Shown here: positions 34,588 through 43,381 of the stretch, piece by piece
How the letters are laid out: each line of letters begins with the position of its first letter
How positions within the stretch are numbered: position 1 is the stretch's first letter
Translations under genes and position numbers: made by a program
Assembly: GCF_003201835.2 (NCBI RefSeq)
Contig: NZ_CP029289.2
Location: forward strand, 2,612,501-2,676,500
From: Acidianus brierleyi
GTDB taxonomy: Archaea; Thermoproteota; Thermoprotei_A; Sulfolobales; Sulfolobaceae
Reading direction: 5' to 3'
Length of the DNA: 64,000 nt
The notes under the pieces: generated by a model
What the model was told of the DNA's origin: nothing
The model's database searches: none
The model's input: only the letters and a program-made list of their open reading frames with translations

Positions 34588-35517
34588 TTATCCCTCTGTA
34601 TATTTCTTTATTCTATTAAAGAAATCTGGATCTTTTTCTTTATATAGCAATCCATACCCTCCGTTTGTGGGATCTAATCCAGCTTCTCCTTCTTCAGTCA
34701 GTCCCATATCCCAAATAACTTCTTGGAGAAGTCTTTTAGGATCTTGATATGCTTCTTCTGTGAACTGTATTAATCCTTCCAATACTCTTTGAGTATATGT
34801 CCTACGTCCAGCATATCTCTCTGGTTCTTGTTCAAAAATCCATAAGCATGCTGGACTATCGAAAGTGTAAATTTTTCCTTTATACTCCTTCAAGTAAATT
34901 CTCAAATACTTACCATTGGTTGGTGCTTGAATAGGAACCATACATATGTTACATAGATGTACTGCAGTCAGTGGTAATGGATTCTCTCCATTAATTATCT
35001 TGTTAGCATAGAAATCCCAAACTCTACCAAAAAATTTTTCCCATTGGGGATATTTCTCGTTAAGCCATTTTCTTTCATCTGGAGAAGGTCCTCTAAAGCT
35101 AATGTTTAACGTCCTTCTCCATGTATATAAACCTATATCGAAGTCATGATGCCAATAGTCTAACTCAAGTTCGAACCATTTCCAATACCATGGCAGATTT
35201 ACTCCGTAATCTTCTAGTAATCGTTTGAACTGAGCTCCTACCCATTCCATCATAAATTCCTTGTATGACATTATTCTTGCATCAAGCGGTGTTAAGTAAT
35301 CCATGGAAACGCCTGTAAGAGCGCCTATAAGCCTTATAGATTCCCAAAAACCTTTAGCTACAAGATATTCACCCGCCTCTCTATAACCCTTACCTTTTTC
35401 GCCCAATTTTGCAGCATATTCTACTGTTTTTCTATATTGCTGCATCAAATTTGATGAAATAGTTTGAAGATTATTCTTAACTTCGTTCCTAGTTTTGCCT
35501 AATCCTTCTTGTTCCAT
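34588..35517 (-). CDS. Toluene monooxygenase-like alpha subunit, C-terminal half (separate gene)
   Basis: A 309-residue protein matching the second half of TmoA: YLVAKGFWESIRLIGALTG, VSMDYLTPLDARIMSYKEFM, LPWYWKWFELELDYWHHDFD and WLNEKYPQWEKFFGRVWDFY, then a YHS-type segment (HLCNICMVPI ... FDSPACLWIFEQEPE). It holds no diiron ligands; these are in the other half (36246-37058). The first about 50 residues (MEQEGLGKTRNEVKNN...) have no TmoA counterpart and may be a docking extension. It has its own promoter, with the island palindrome at 35565-35578 and a TATA stretch GTATATAA before the start, which argues that it is a working gene and not a decayed fragment. Confidence 0.9.
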   Translation of the reverse strand: MEQEGLGKTRNEVKNNLQTISSNLMQQYRKTVEYAAKLGEKGKGYREAGEYLVAKGFWESIRLIGALTGVSMDYLTPLDARIMSYKEFMMEWVGAQFKRLLEDYGVNLPWYWKWFELELDYWHHDFDIGLYTWRRTLNISFRGPSPDERKWLNEKYPQWEKFFGRVWDFYANKIINGENPLPLTAVHLCNICMVPIQAPTNGKYLRIYLKEYKGKIYTFDSPACLWIFEQEPERYAGRRTYTQRVLEGLIQFTEEAYQDPKRLLQEVIWDMGLTEEGEAGLDPTNGGYGLLYKEKDPDFFNRIKKYTEG

Positions 35518-35564
35518 ATATCATCATTAAGGTTGTCTATATGTTATATACTTTTAAGTATTGT

Positions 35565-35578
35565 TCAAACTTGTTTGA
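35565..35578. promoter_or_regulatory. Island palindrome upstream of the alpha C-half operon
   Basis: TCAAAC-TT-GTTTGA, a perfect 14-bp inverted repeat, 48 bp before the start at 35517 and about 10 bp before a minus-strand TATA-like AGTATATAA. The position suits an activator next to BRE/TATA. Confidence 0.65.
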
Positions 35579-35717
35579 GTAGTATGATCTACTAAAATAT
35601 TCCATTATTACTTATACCATTAAATAAATTAAAAATGGCTTATACTGATATCTCATTATTATAAAAAATTTAAATATTAATACAATTAATCTTATGATAT
35701 ACGAATTTTAGTTAAGG

Positions 35718-36164
35718 TTAAAAATTAGTTTTGACTTGCAGATTAGTTTTAGACTTAAAATAAGCTATTGAATCTAATCCTATCTTCTCATCCTGTTCGC
35801 TTGTGCCTCCGCTGATTCCTATTCCTCCTATTACGTTACCATTTATTATGATAGGAAAACCACCTGGCAATATTGTAAATCTGCCCAAATTAGTAAATTG
35901 TAGACCGTAGTTAACTTTTCCTGGATATGTGGTTTCTCCTATAGTTCTTGTAGGCATTTTAACTGCCACTGCTGTATAGGCTTTCGATATTGAAATTTCT
36001 GTGCTTATAAGAAATGCATCATTCATTTTATGAAATAAAATAAGATCTCCGTTTTCATCACAGATAGATATACAGACCTTAATACCCATGTTATTTGCAG
36101 ATTTTTCTGCACCTTCTGCAAGTATCTTAGCATCTTCTAGATCTAATCTTAAAGTATTCCTCAT
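35718..36164 (-). CDS. DUF336 (GlcG/HbpS) protein between the two alpha halves
   Basis: A 148-residue protein of the GlcG/HbpS family: LRLDLEDAKILAEGAEKSAN, VCISICDENGDLILFHKMND, AFLISTEISISKAYTAV, then the glycine-rich GGFPIIINGNVIGGIGISGG. HbpS binds heme, and other members accompany glycolate or aromatic/diol catabolism, where their role is unclear. It lies between the two alpha-subunit genes in the same direction, with its own TATA-like box (ATTTATATATTTC) in the 81-bp gap but no copy of the island palindrome. Whether it interacts with the monooxygenase is unknown. Confidence 0.85.
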   Translation of the reverse strand: MRNTLRLDLEDAKILAEGAEKSANNMGIKVCISICDENGDLILFHKMNDAFLISTEISISKAYTAVAVKMPTRTIGETTYPGKVNYGLQFTNLGRFTILPGGFPIIINGNVIGGIGISGGTSEQDEKIGLDSIAYFKSKTNLQVKTNF

Positions 36165-36245
36165 AAATAATAATACGTACTACTGATTTTAAATATTTCT
36201 ATATTTCATTGAAGAGAAATATATAAATATTTTAGATTAAAAAAA

Positions 36246-37058
36246 TTATGCCTTTTTAACTAAATCATCACTTAATTTTGTAATATCAGAAAATATTTTT
36301 AGAACTGGATGTCCTATCTGTGCATGCCTAGATTCGTCTGTTTGAATACTTTGCGTTGTAGTAGAGAATACGAAGTCATTTGTTTTATTAGCCATGGCAG
36401 CTAAAGCTACAAATTGCAAATTAGTAAATCCAGTTTCGAAAGCGAAAGTTGTCATTAACGCAAATTCTATTGCAGAAGTCCCAGTAATAGTATCATCGAA
36501 GAATGACCTAGCAGCTATCGGTAACCATCCATCAACATAAAACATTTTATGAGAAAATGCAAACTTAGGATCTACGGCTATATTATCATGTGATAATAGA
36601 ATCTGAAGCTGAGTATGTCTTATTTCATCCATTGACCCGAACGTAGATAGATTTCTCCACTCACCACTTTTTCCGAATCTAGCCATCCTAGCTTCTGCTA
36701 TAGATGCTGTATATTCTGGTATTGGTACTGCAGTTATATGAAAACAGAATGTCCCTTGATGATATGTTGGATCCAATTTTTTCAATAATTCCGATCTTAA
36801 TCCGGCTTCTCTTACGGCGAAAAACCTTTGGTCTTTCTCTTTTTGATTCTTAACATATTCCCTATATGTTACCTTATATGGAGCATCATATAGTTCTTCC
36901 CAAACATCCATAGGTAAATTAGGTATTCCGCTCATATCTACTGGAAATAGTTCCTCTTCTGAGACATATTTAGGAGTCCATTCTAATTTAGTAGCAAGGT
37001 TATAATATTCGTCTCTTGACGGTAATTTAGGTTCTGAAGGAGTTGGTTTCATTTGCAT
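36246..37058 (-). CDS. Toluene monooxygenase-like alpha subunit, N-terminal diiron half (separate gene)
   Basis: A 270-residue protein matching the first half of TmoA. All six diiron ligands are present with exact TmoA spacing: E115 (IPEYTASIAE), E145 and H148 (DEIRH), E208 (FAFETGFTN), E242 and H245 (DESRH). The distances 30, 63 and 34 equal those of TmoA E104/E134/E197/E231. The catalytic Thr next to E208 is kept (ETGFT), while TmoA Gly103 corresponds to Pro here (VPIPE), so pocket shape may differ. The reading frame ends about ten residues after the helix of the last ligand, with a short new tail. The promoter carries palindrome AGAACATGTTCT (37091-37102). Confidence 0.93.
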   Translation of the reverse strand: MQMKPTPSEPKLPSRDEYYNLATKLEWTPKYVSEEELFPVDMSGIPNLPMDVWEELYDAPYKVTYREYVKNQKEKDQRFFAVREAGLRSELLKKLDPTYHQGTFCFHITAVPIPEYTASIAEARMARFGKSGEWRNLSTFGSMDEIRHTQLQILLSHDNIAVDPKFAFSHKMFYVDGWLPIAARSFFDDTITGTSAIEFALMTTFAFETGFTNLQFVALAAMANKTNDFVFSTTTQSIQTDESRHAQIGHPVLKIFSDITKLSDDLVKKA

Positions 37059-37090
37059 TATATTTGAAGATACTTAATATAAACATTATT

Positions 37091-37102
37091 AGAACATGTT
37101 CT
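37091..37102. promoter_or_regulatory. Island palindrome upstream of the alpha N-half gene
   Basis: AGAAC-AT-GTTCT is a perfect 12-bp palindrome, 33 bp before the start at 37058 and just before a minus-strand TATA-like TTTATATT. It shares the AAC-WW-GTT core with the other island sites. Confidence 0.65.
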
Positions 37103-37218
37103 ATACTTATTATATACGTTGTCAATACTTTAGTTATACTTAAATTACAAATATGTTAATTAATATTCCATAATTTACAGAGCATTGTTTAACTATTAAA
37201 AAGAAGCATATAAAAAAT

Positions 37219-38451
37219 TTAACTTAATAATTTTTGTAAATCAAAACTTTCATCAACCAATGAGTTCTTCCTATTGCTTACATCAACTTTTTTCTCTATT
37301 ATTTTGTTTAATGCTGCTATTTCTTTGACTTTCCTATTTATACTTAGATATCCTTTTACTATTCCTCCCTTTACATATATTACACTAAACGATGGTTTTT
37401 CGAAACTTCCACGTATTAGGTACTCATCATAATCCATAGTATCTCCTGCTGATTCTATATGTAAATCAAAAATATCCGACCAAACCGTTGATATAAAATT
37501 ATAAGTTTCTTCCTTACCTAGCATGTTGTGCGCTACAAGTTTTCCAGTATACTCAGCATTATTCCAGTGTTCAATACGCTTTCTTTTATTCGCTATAGGT
37601 TCAAAGATGCTAGCAACATCCCCAGCTGCATATATGCCTAGAGCACTTGTTTCTAATTTTTCATTAACTGTTATCCCGTTATTTACATTTATTTTACTTC
37701 TTTCTGCAATTTCTGTATTAGGTATAATCCCAGCCGAAATTAGAACGAAATTAGTCTCAATTTTCTTTCCAGATTCAGTAATTACTCCATCTACTTTATC
37801 GCTACCATAAATTTCTTTAACTGATTCGTTAATAAGGAATCTTACTCCTTTATTTTCAAAATATTGTTGTATGAATTTTGAAATCTTTTCATCTACAAAC
37901 GTGTTCCAAATATATGGCTTAACTTCAATCACTATAGGTCTTAATCCTAGAATAGTTAGACTCGATGCTACTTCCATGCCTATGAATCCTCCTCCTATAA
38001 TTACAGGGGTCTTTGTTGAAATAACATCGTTTTTTATGGAATCTGCATCATCTAATGTTCTTAGATAATGAACTCCCTTCTTCTCCTCTCCTTGAATATT
38101 TAGTTTCCTAGGTCTTCCTCCAGTAGCTATTAGTGCTTTAGTAAATTCTATTTCAGTTCCGTCTGTTAAAATCGCTACCCTATCTCCTATATCTATTTTT
38201 AATACCTCTTTGTTTAACAAGATCTCTAAGTTATCTTTCTTATAGAAGTCTGGACTCTCATAAAATAACATTTCTTTATCGATTTTTCCTCTGAGATATT
38301 CTTTTGAGAGAGGTGGTCTGTCATAGGGATAATTTCTATCTTTAGAAACTAGTATTATCCTAGAATCTGGTCTGATGCTTAATAATTCCTTTAATGCGTT
38401 ATAACCTGCTACTCCGCTCCCTATTATTAAATATTTACAAGTTTTTTCCAA
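37219..38451 (-). CDS. FAD-dependent ferredoxin reductase-like oxidoreductase
   Basis: A 410-residue pyridine nucleotide-disulfide-type flavoprotein of the rubredoxin/ferredoxin reductase group. FAD-binding IIGSGVAGYNAL at the N-terminus, NAD(P)-binding VIIGGGFIGMEVASSL near residue 150, and GIYAAGDVAS near residue 275. It is the natural candidate to reduce the Rieske ferredoxin of the adjacent monooxygenase, standing in for the TmoF reductase, but of another protein family. It starts at a TTG (38451) preceded by the SD AGAGGAAAG. It lies upstream of the alpha N-half gene with 160 bp between, and is divergent from the alcohol dehydrogenase. Confidence 0.88.
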   Translation of the reverse strand: MEKTCKYLIIGSGVAGYNALKELLSIRPDSRIILVSKDRNYPYDRPPLSKEYLRGKIDKEMLFYESPDFYKKDNLEILLNKEVLKIDIGDRVAILTDGTEIEFTKALIATGGRPRKLNIQGEEKKGVHYLRTLDDADSIKNDVISTKTPVIIGGGFIGMEVASSLTILGLRPIVIEVKPYIWNTFVDEKISKFIQQYFENKGVRFLINESVKEIYGSDKVDGVITESGKKIETNFVLISAGIIPNTEIAERSKINVNNGITVNEKLETSALGIYAAGDVASIFEPIANKRKRIEHWNNAEYTGKLVAHNMLGKEETYNFISTVWSDIFDLHIESAGDTMDYDEYLIRGSFEKPSFSVIYVKGGIVKGYLSINRKVKEIAALNKIIEKKVDVSNRKNSLVDESFDLQKLLS

Positions 38452-38632
38452 CTTTCCTCTATATACTAATATACTAGCATTAAAATATAAGTTTTACTTT
38501 TGGTATTTAATTTATTAATAATTAAATTTTCTACTTAATGTAGAATTCCGATTAAAACTTTCTGTTAATAAATTAATGATAGTATTTTGCCTACTACGTT
38601 CATAATTCATAATTATATTTAATAAGAAATCT

Positions 38633-38646
38633 TCAAACATGTTAGA
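38633..38646. promoter_or_regulatory. Island palindrome upstream of the alcohol dehydrogenase gene
   Basis: TCAAAC-AT-GTTAGA, one mismatch between arms, 38 bp before the ATG at 38684, followed within a few bases by the TATA-like CATATAATTAAG. Confidence 0.6.
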
Positions 38647-38683
38647 AACATATAATTAAGTTCCTAAATAGAGTTAACAGATA

Positions 38684-39766
38684 ATGAGGGTAGCTAGACT
38701 AGTAGGATTTATGAGTCCATTAAAAATAGAAGACATACCAGAACCTAAGATAGGTAAGGGAGATGTATTATTAAAAGTTGATACATGCGGAATATGTAGA
38801 TCAGATTGGCATTTATGGCGAGGAGATCCATCTTTAGTCGCATATATGGAATGGTCAGGAGGAAAATTGCCAATAATTCAAGGACATGAGGTTTTTGGAA
38901 AAGTAGTAGAAGTAGGTGATAACGTGGAATCAGTAAAGATAGGAGATAACGTTGTAATGCCAGCTTCTTCTACTGGAGATTTTAGGACATGCCCATATTG
39001 TATGAATGGAAATTCTAACGTATGTGAACATCTAGTTATAGCAGGTTTCGGAATAGACGGATGTTTTGCAGAATATATGCTAGTTCCAGCCAGATCTGTC
39101 ACAGATCTAGTTAAAGTTCCCAAAGGAATTAAACCAGAATGGGCCTCAATTACTGGTTGCGGTTTTGGAACTGCTTGGAACGGATTAGTACTTAAATCTA
39201 AAATAAAACCAGGCGATTTAATTCTGGTTATAGGCGCAGGCGGAATGGGATTAAGCGCTATTGCTATAGCTAGCGCAATAGGAGCAAGAACAATAGCTGT
39301 AGATATTAATACTGAAACTCTAAAAAAAGCTAGAGAATTGGGCAGTATTGGAGCATATAGATATTCTGGAAAAATCAACGAACTTAATTCTGTTCTAAAC
39401 GAAATAAGCAAAGTATACGGAGTCGTAGATGTTATTTTTGATGGTAGTGGAAATCCAGACGCAGTAGCCGCGCTATTACCTGCTTTAAGACCTCAAGGAA
39501 CTCTTATACTTGCTGGTTTAATGATGAAAGGAAAAGAAACAATACCTTTACCAGCAGATCTGATAGTAGCTCGTGAAATAAATATAAAAGGAGCATTAAT
39601 GTTAGCCGCACAGCATTATGAAGGAATTTTTAAACTCATGTCGGAAGGAAAAATTAACTTAGATCCGATAATATATAAGGTAATAAGTATTGATGAGGTT
39701 AATGATGCGTATAATGAAATGAGTGAATATAAGAATTCAGGAAGATTTATTATAAAGAAATTTTAA
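38684..39766 (+). CDS. Zinc-dependent medium-chain alcohol dehydrogenase
   Basis: A 360-residue MDR-family enzyme. Catalytic zinc ligands are in TCGICRSDWH and GHEVFG, and the Rossmann fold has VIGAGGMGLSAIAIA with a downstream Asp (AVDINTE), indicating NAD preference. The structural-zinc loop has only three cysteines (TCPYCMNGNSNVC); the position of the first Cys is Phe. It would oxidise an alcohol intermediate of the degradation route (for example a benzyl-type or aliphatic alcohol) to the aldehyde; this comes from context and is not proven. The promoter shares the island palindrome. Confidence 0.9.
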   Translation: MRVARLVGFMSPLKIEDIPEPKIGKGDVLLKVDTCGICRSDWHLWRGDPSLVAYMEWSGGKLPIIQGHEVFGKVVEVGDNVESVKIGDNVVMPASSTGDFRTCPYCMNGNSNVCEHLVIAGFGIDGCFAEYMLVPARSVTDLVKVPKGIKPEWASITGCGFGTAWNGLVLKSKIKPGDLILVIGAGGMGLSAIAIASAIGARTIAVDINTETLKKARELGSIGAYRYSGKINELNSVLNEISKVYGVVDVIFDGSGNPDAVAALLPALRPQGTLILAGLMMKGKETIPLPADLIVAREINIKGALMLAAQHYEGIFKLMSEGKINLDPIIYKVISIDEVNDAYNEMSEYKNSGRFIIKKF

Positions 39767-39789
39767 TTTTTTTTAAATAAAAATTATTT
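39767..39789. terminator. Convergent T-rich terminator
   Basis: The 23 bp between the alcohol dehydrogenase and the convergent catechol dioxygenase contain eight Ts on the plus strand, followed by further A/T runs, fitting archaeal T-tract termination. Confidence 0.45.
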
Positions 39790-40797
39790 TTATACTTTAG
39801 CGCCTAATTTTTGCCTAGCTAACTCCTTTAATTCTTCACTTACTCTGGATGGCGGTATTGGGCTACCGTCCCAGAAAGCTTCTGTTACATGACCCCAATA
39901 ATATAGCCATCTGTTTTCATCTTCTTTAGTATCCCATACTACTGGTTCCCAGTCTGGTACTACATTAGTATATCCCCCATGTAATAATTCTACAGTATTT
40001 CCACTAGGTTCTTTAACATATAATGAGTGACTATCAGTTATTCCATGTCTTAAAGGGCCTCCCACTATTTCTATTCCATATTCACTGAAAGTATCTGCAG
40101 CTCTCAATAAATCGTCTGCGTAATCTACATTATAAGTAAAGTGATTTAATCTTCCAGGAATACCAGATGGATCTACACTTATAGCTAGATCATGTGCAGT
40201 TCCGTTAACTGCCATCCAATATGCTATTGTATGATTACCCTCTTTAAGCATCTCATTTACTTTAAAAGAAAGTCTTTTTAATAGATCTACTGATTTAGCT
40301 AATGCTTGATCATTATATGCAAAAATAAAAACATGCGATAGATCTTTTGCTTGCACCCCTATTGTAGGTTTTTTCATTGGTCTAGCTTTAAATCCTGACC
40401 TGAGATTACCACTAGATTTAAACGTCTTCATTTCCCAAGTTATTCTACCTACTTGCCCGCTTGGTAAAAGAAATTTATATCCTTTACCAATTCCAAATTC
40501 TGAGTCTCCATTGTCCCAGCCTAATCCTAATCCGTATGATTCTATTATTTTTACTGCATCCAATAAATCCTGTTCACTATACGTTCTCCAGTTTATTTCA
40601 GCTACACCAGTAGTATCTGATTCGGTTATCTTTAGACTATAAGTATACCAATCTTCCCATCCTCTTAAATATATCGATCTGCCTTTTCTTCCTACTTCAT
40701 GAAGTCCAATCAGATCTTTAAAAAACCATAAAGTATCGTCAACTTTTGGTGTCAATATCTCTACGCTTGTTAATTGTGAGAGAATTTTATTTACCAT
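39790..40797 (-). CDS. Extradiol catechol 2,3-dioxygenase-like protein (VOC superfamily)
   Basis: A 335-residue two-domain type-I extradiol dioxygenase. Iron ligands are H155 (DLSHVF), H219 (LNHFTY) and E270 (GNTVELLHGG). Second-sphere candidates H202, H251 and Y260 are also present. It should open catechol-type rings next to the diol to give a hydroxymuconate semialdehyde. It links the ring-hydroxylating monooxygenase to the lower pathway. The C-terminal 45 residues (EPVVWDTKEDENRW...) extend beyond the barrel. The ATG start lies 46 bp downstream of an island palindrome and TATA box. Confidence 0.9.
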   Translation of the reverse strand: MVNKILSQLTSVEILTPKVDDTLWFFKDLIGLHEVGRKGRSIYLRGWEDWYTYSLKITESDTTGVAEINWRTYSEQDLLDAVKIIESYGLGLGWDNGDSEFGIGKGYKFLLPSGQVGRITWEMKTFKSSGNLRSGFKARPMKKPTIGVQAKDLSHVFIFAYNDQALAKSVDLLKRLSFKVNEMLKEGNHTIAYWMAVNGTAHDLAISVDPSGIPGRLNHFTYNVDYADDLLRAADTFSEYGIEIVGGPLRHGITDSHSLYVKEPSGNTVELLHGGYTNVVPDWEPVVWDTKEDENRWLYYWGHVTEAFWDGSPIPPSRVSEELKELARQKLGAKV

Positions 40798-40842
40798 TTT
40801 TTATCATGTTGTTAATTTGGTTAATATATTTAAAAATATTAA

Positions 40843-40856
40843 TCGAACAAGTTTGA
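40843..40856. promoter_or_regulatory. Island palindrome upstream of the catechol dioxygenase gene
   Basis: TCGAAC-AA-GTTTGA, one mismatch between arms, 46 bp before the start at 40797, with a minus-strand TATA-like TTTAAATATA about 10 bp further on. Confidence 0.65.
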
Positions 40857-41323
40857 GAGCTTAATATATGAAACATTATATATTATAATAAAAAATTAAG
40901 GTTAATAAGAATTTCTAATAGTATATTACCATTGTCTGCAATCCTTAGTTAAAAATACATGTGAAACTTTGTTATAATTAACAATATGGGCTCTTCTAAA
41001 TTACAGTGCGATTTCATTAAATCTTAAAATAATTATTGAGGTTAACTACTCGATTATACAACATAAAATTTGCATCAAATAAATTATTATCTTTTCAATC
41101 TATTACTTGGAAATTCAATAATTCTGTTAAATTTAAACTTTATTATTAAAGACTATGGAACATCTATAACAAATTCTAAAAACTCTATATAATTAGCAGT
41201 GGTGTTTCACTAAATTATTTCTTATGAAAGATATAATATTAAGCCTTTCAATAAGAGACTGATATAAAGAAAGTTAATATGATATTCATAAAACAAAACA
41301 TATTCAGATAATTTGAATCAAAC
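40857..41323. other. AT-rich non-coding region between dioxygenase and IS debris
   Basis: No credible open frame and no repeat found by eye. It precedes two decayed insertion-sequence fragments and may itself be derived from them or from old flanks. Confidence 0.5.
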
Positions 41324-41538
41324 ATGGCGTGTAGAACTTCAAGAAATTGAAGATTTTTGAATTTTTATCACGTCGTAAAAAAGACGTGCATAGAGTACAC
41401 TCAACAAATAGGAAATTTAGAGAAGCCTAACGAAAGAATCAAAGGATAAAGGCTTCCTACCTGGAGAAACAAAATTAAAGAACAAGTGATTCACGAGATT
41501 CCACGCAGAATCTAGGACGGTGTAATAAAGAAAAAGAA
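41324..41538 (+). pseudogene. Degraded TnpB-like transposon protein fragment
   Basis: A frame from ATG 41324 shows transposase-like text broken by three stops: ...KKTCIEYTQQIGNLEKPNER, then after a TAA RLPTWRNKIKEQVIHEIPRR, then after a TAG DGVIK. This resembles the N-terminal helical part of an IS605 OrfB. No catalytic region is present. It directly abuts a second transposase remnant on the other strand. Confidence 0.5.
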
Positions 41539-42368
41539 AGACCTTGTTCCCCCAACTTCCTAACATACCTTATCCTAGCCTTCCTGACCTTGAAGCCCTC
41601 CTCAACCACCTTAACCTATAAAGTTCAGCAAGTTCATAAGGATCACCAAGAAAATTCGAAACAAAAGTAAAATGCCTAGGTTTCTCCTTAACGTAAACAA
41701 CATCATAATAATAAAGACCGTCAATCTCAACCATCCTATAAGCAACGTAAATCCTATCTTCAACCTTGAAGATCTTCTCAACAAGAGGAAGAGTAGAGAG
41801 TTCCTTAAAAGCCTTCAAGCTTGACTTACCCCTTATTATTGTCTTGACCGGCATTTCCTTCAACATGTTCAAACTCAAGAATCCCGCGTCTGCAAGCATG
41901 TAATCTATGGGAATGTGTTGTGAGACCTCTCTCACGCTTTGGAGTAGGAATTCTGATGGACTTTCGCTACTCAAGTCTGCGATCTCCACGAGGAGGGTTA
42001 ACCTCAAGGGTATACGAGGTCTAGTGATCTTGCTTTTATTTCCTTCCTCTTCCAGTTATACAGTTAAGGTCATTTACCTTTTCTTGTTCGTTTTCTCCTA
42101 TAGTTATTCCTGATTCGTCTGCAGCCAGTACGCTTGGCTTTCCTTTCACTTTTTCGTATAGTGGGTAGAACCTGAAGCTTCTCTTGTCTTGTAGTGCTTT
42201 TTGTCCTTGTCTTATTAAGTATAAGTATTCTTTTCCTCTGTTCCCTGTCATTGGTGGGGCTGTTTTTGCGAGTTTTTGTGGGATTTCTGGGGAGATAACG
42301 TTAAGTCCTTCTAATACAGATTGTATTGTGAGGGACTCCAACCCCGTTAAGGATAACGAGGATGTCAT
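41530..42368 (-). pseudogene. Frameshifted DDE transposase remnant
   Basis: Two minus-strand frames (42036-42368 and 41570-42007) form one broken transposase. The upstream part has LAADESGI with a candidate first Asp, the second part has YMLADAGFLSLNML with a candidate second Asp, and after LAELYRLRW the frame shifts: VEEGFKVRKARIRYVRKLG is readable in another frame from about 41610 to 41550 and holds the expected Glu (YRxRW..EE.F..K). At least two frameshifts, one near 42030 and one near 41610, inactivate it. The pattern fits an IS4/ISH3-like Sulfolobales element; the exact family is uncertain. Confidence 0.7.
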
Positions 42369-42389
42369 AATGGGGAAATGGAGTCCCTC
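42330..42389. repeat. 11-bp inverted repeat at the end of the IS remnant
   Basis: GAGGGACTCCA (42330-42340) and TGGAGTCCCTC (42379-42389) are exact inverted copies with 38 bp between them, overlapping the start of the transposase frame. It may be the IS end structure or its promoter hairpin. From here to 42700 (about 310 bp) I see only AT-rich DNA leading to the next gene. Confidence 0.5.
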
Positions 42390-42700
42390 GTTTTAACCTT
42401 TTCTTGTTCTTCTCATTCTTCTACCTTTCTTCTTCTTTTGATAATACTAAACACATAGTATTATCTTGAATATACAAACTCATTTTCATCTTCTTTTGTC
42501 GATTAATCTTAAATTTTTTGATAATTATGTTGAAATATGCCGACTTTTTCTATCTCTCTTGATATTTTTCTCTTCCATAGAAATTGTATCGTTCTTAGTA
42601 AAATTGATGAAACTTCACTGCTAAAGATATGATTTGATTTCGTACTTTTATATATATAATTGACGATATCTTTAAATTCTTTAAAGATTAAAAAAGTTTA

Positions 42701-43378
42701 ATGACTTATACTAAAAATAGGCTAAACGAGGTGATATTTGCTGTTTCACATGAACATTGCTGGACTAGTTTAGTTGGAGATTATGTAGTTAAGACTATTA
42801 ATTTACAAATTGACACTGAAAAAGATTATATTAGATCTATAATAACATTTAATAAGAAAAATAAGGATCTAATATATGAAATCAAAAAATCAAAAACTTA
42901 TATTGGTAGCTCACTATTAAATGCTACAGATAACAAAATCTTATTTGATTTTAGAAAAAAATACTCAAATAGTGTTATAAATACCGTACTAAATTTGAAT
43001 GGAGTAATTCTAAACGGATTCAAATATAACGGTAGAGAGTTTTGGAGAGTTCTCATATATGAAGATTATTTACATCAACTTTTTAACGAGTTGCAAAGTC
43101 GCGGTAAGGTGGATTATATAGCGCAACGTGAGTTTGATATAGAAGAAGATAATCTCTCAATGCATGAGTTAGATTCATTAACACTGGCATATAAATACGG
43201 ATATTTGAACTTCCCTAGGAAGATAAAGTCTGATAAAATATCAAAAATTGCTAATCTGAGTAAGTCTACATTTACTTACCATTTAAGATCTGCTGAATAT
43301 AAAGTAATAAAACAATTGATTAGAGAATTGGATTTCTATAATTTGCCCAATCATATAAAAAATAACAAGGAAGACTAA
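42701..43378 (+). CDS. HTH_10 (bacterio-opsin-activator-like) transcriptional regulator
   Basis: A 225-residue protein with an unknown N-terminal sensor-like part (about 1-150) and a C-terminal HTH_10 domain: LTLAYKYGYLNFPRKIKSDKI followed by ANLSKSTFTYHLRSAEYKV, the usual Bat-type helix-turn-helix. Cys20 and nearby His residues (HEHCWTS) lie in the N-terminal domain. It sits in the middle of the degradation island, 3 bp from the convergent aldehyde dehydrogenase, so it is a candidate regulator of the palindrome-bearing promoters. Its own promoter has no copy of the palindrome. Confidence 0.8.
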   Translation: MTYTKNRLNEVIFAVSHEHCWTSLVGDYVVKTINLQIDTEKDYIRSIITFNKKNKDLIYEIKKSKTYIGSSLLNATDNKILFDFRKKYSNSVINTVLNLNGVILNGFKYNGREFWRVLIYEDYLHQLFNELQSRGKVDYIAQREFDIEEDNLSMHELDSLTLAYKYGYLNFPRKIKSDKISKIANLSKSTFTYHLRSAEYKVIKQLIRELDFYNLPNHIKNNKED

Positions 43379-43381
43379 AAA

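Noticed and set aside
38878..39411. Minus-strand ORF of 177 codons inside the alcohol dehydrogenase gene
   Set aside because: Antisense shadow; Pro/Ser-rich composition and no start signal.
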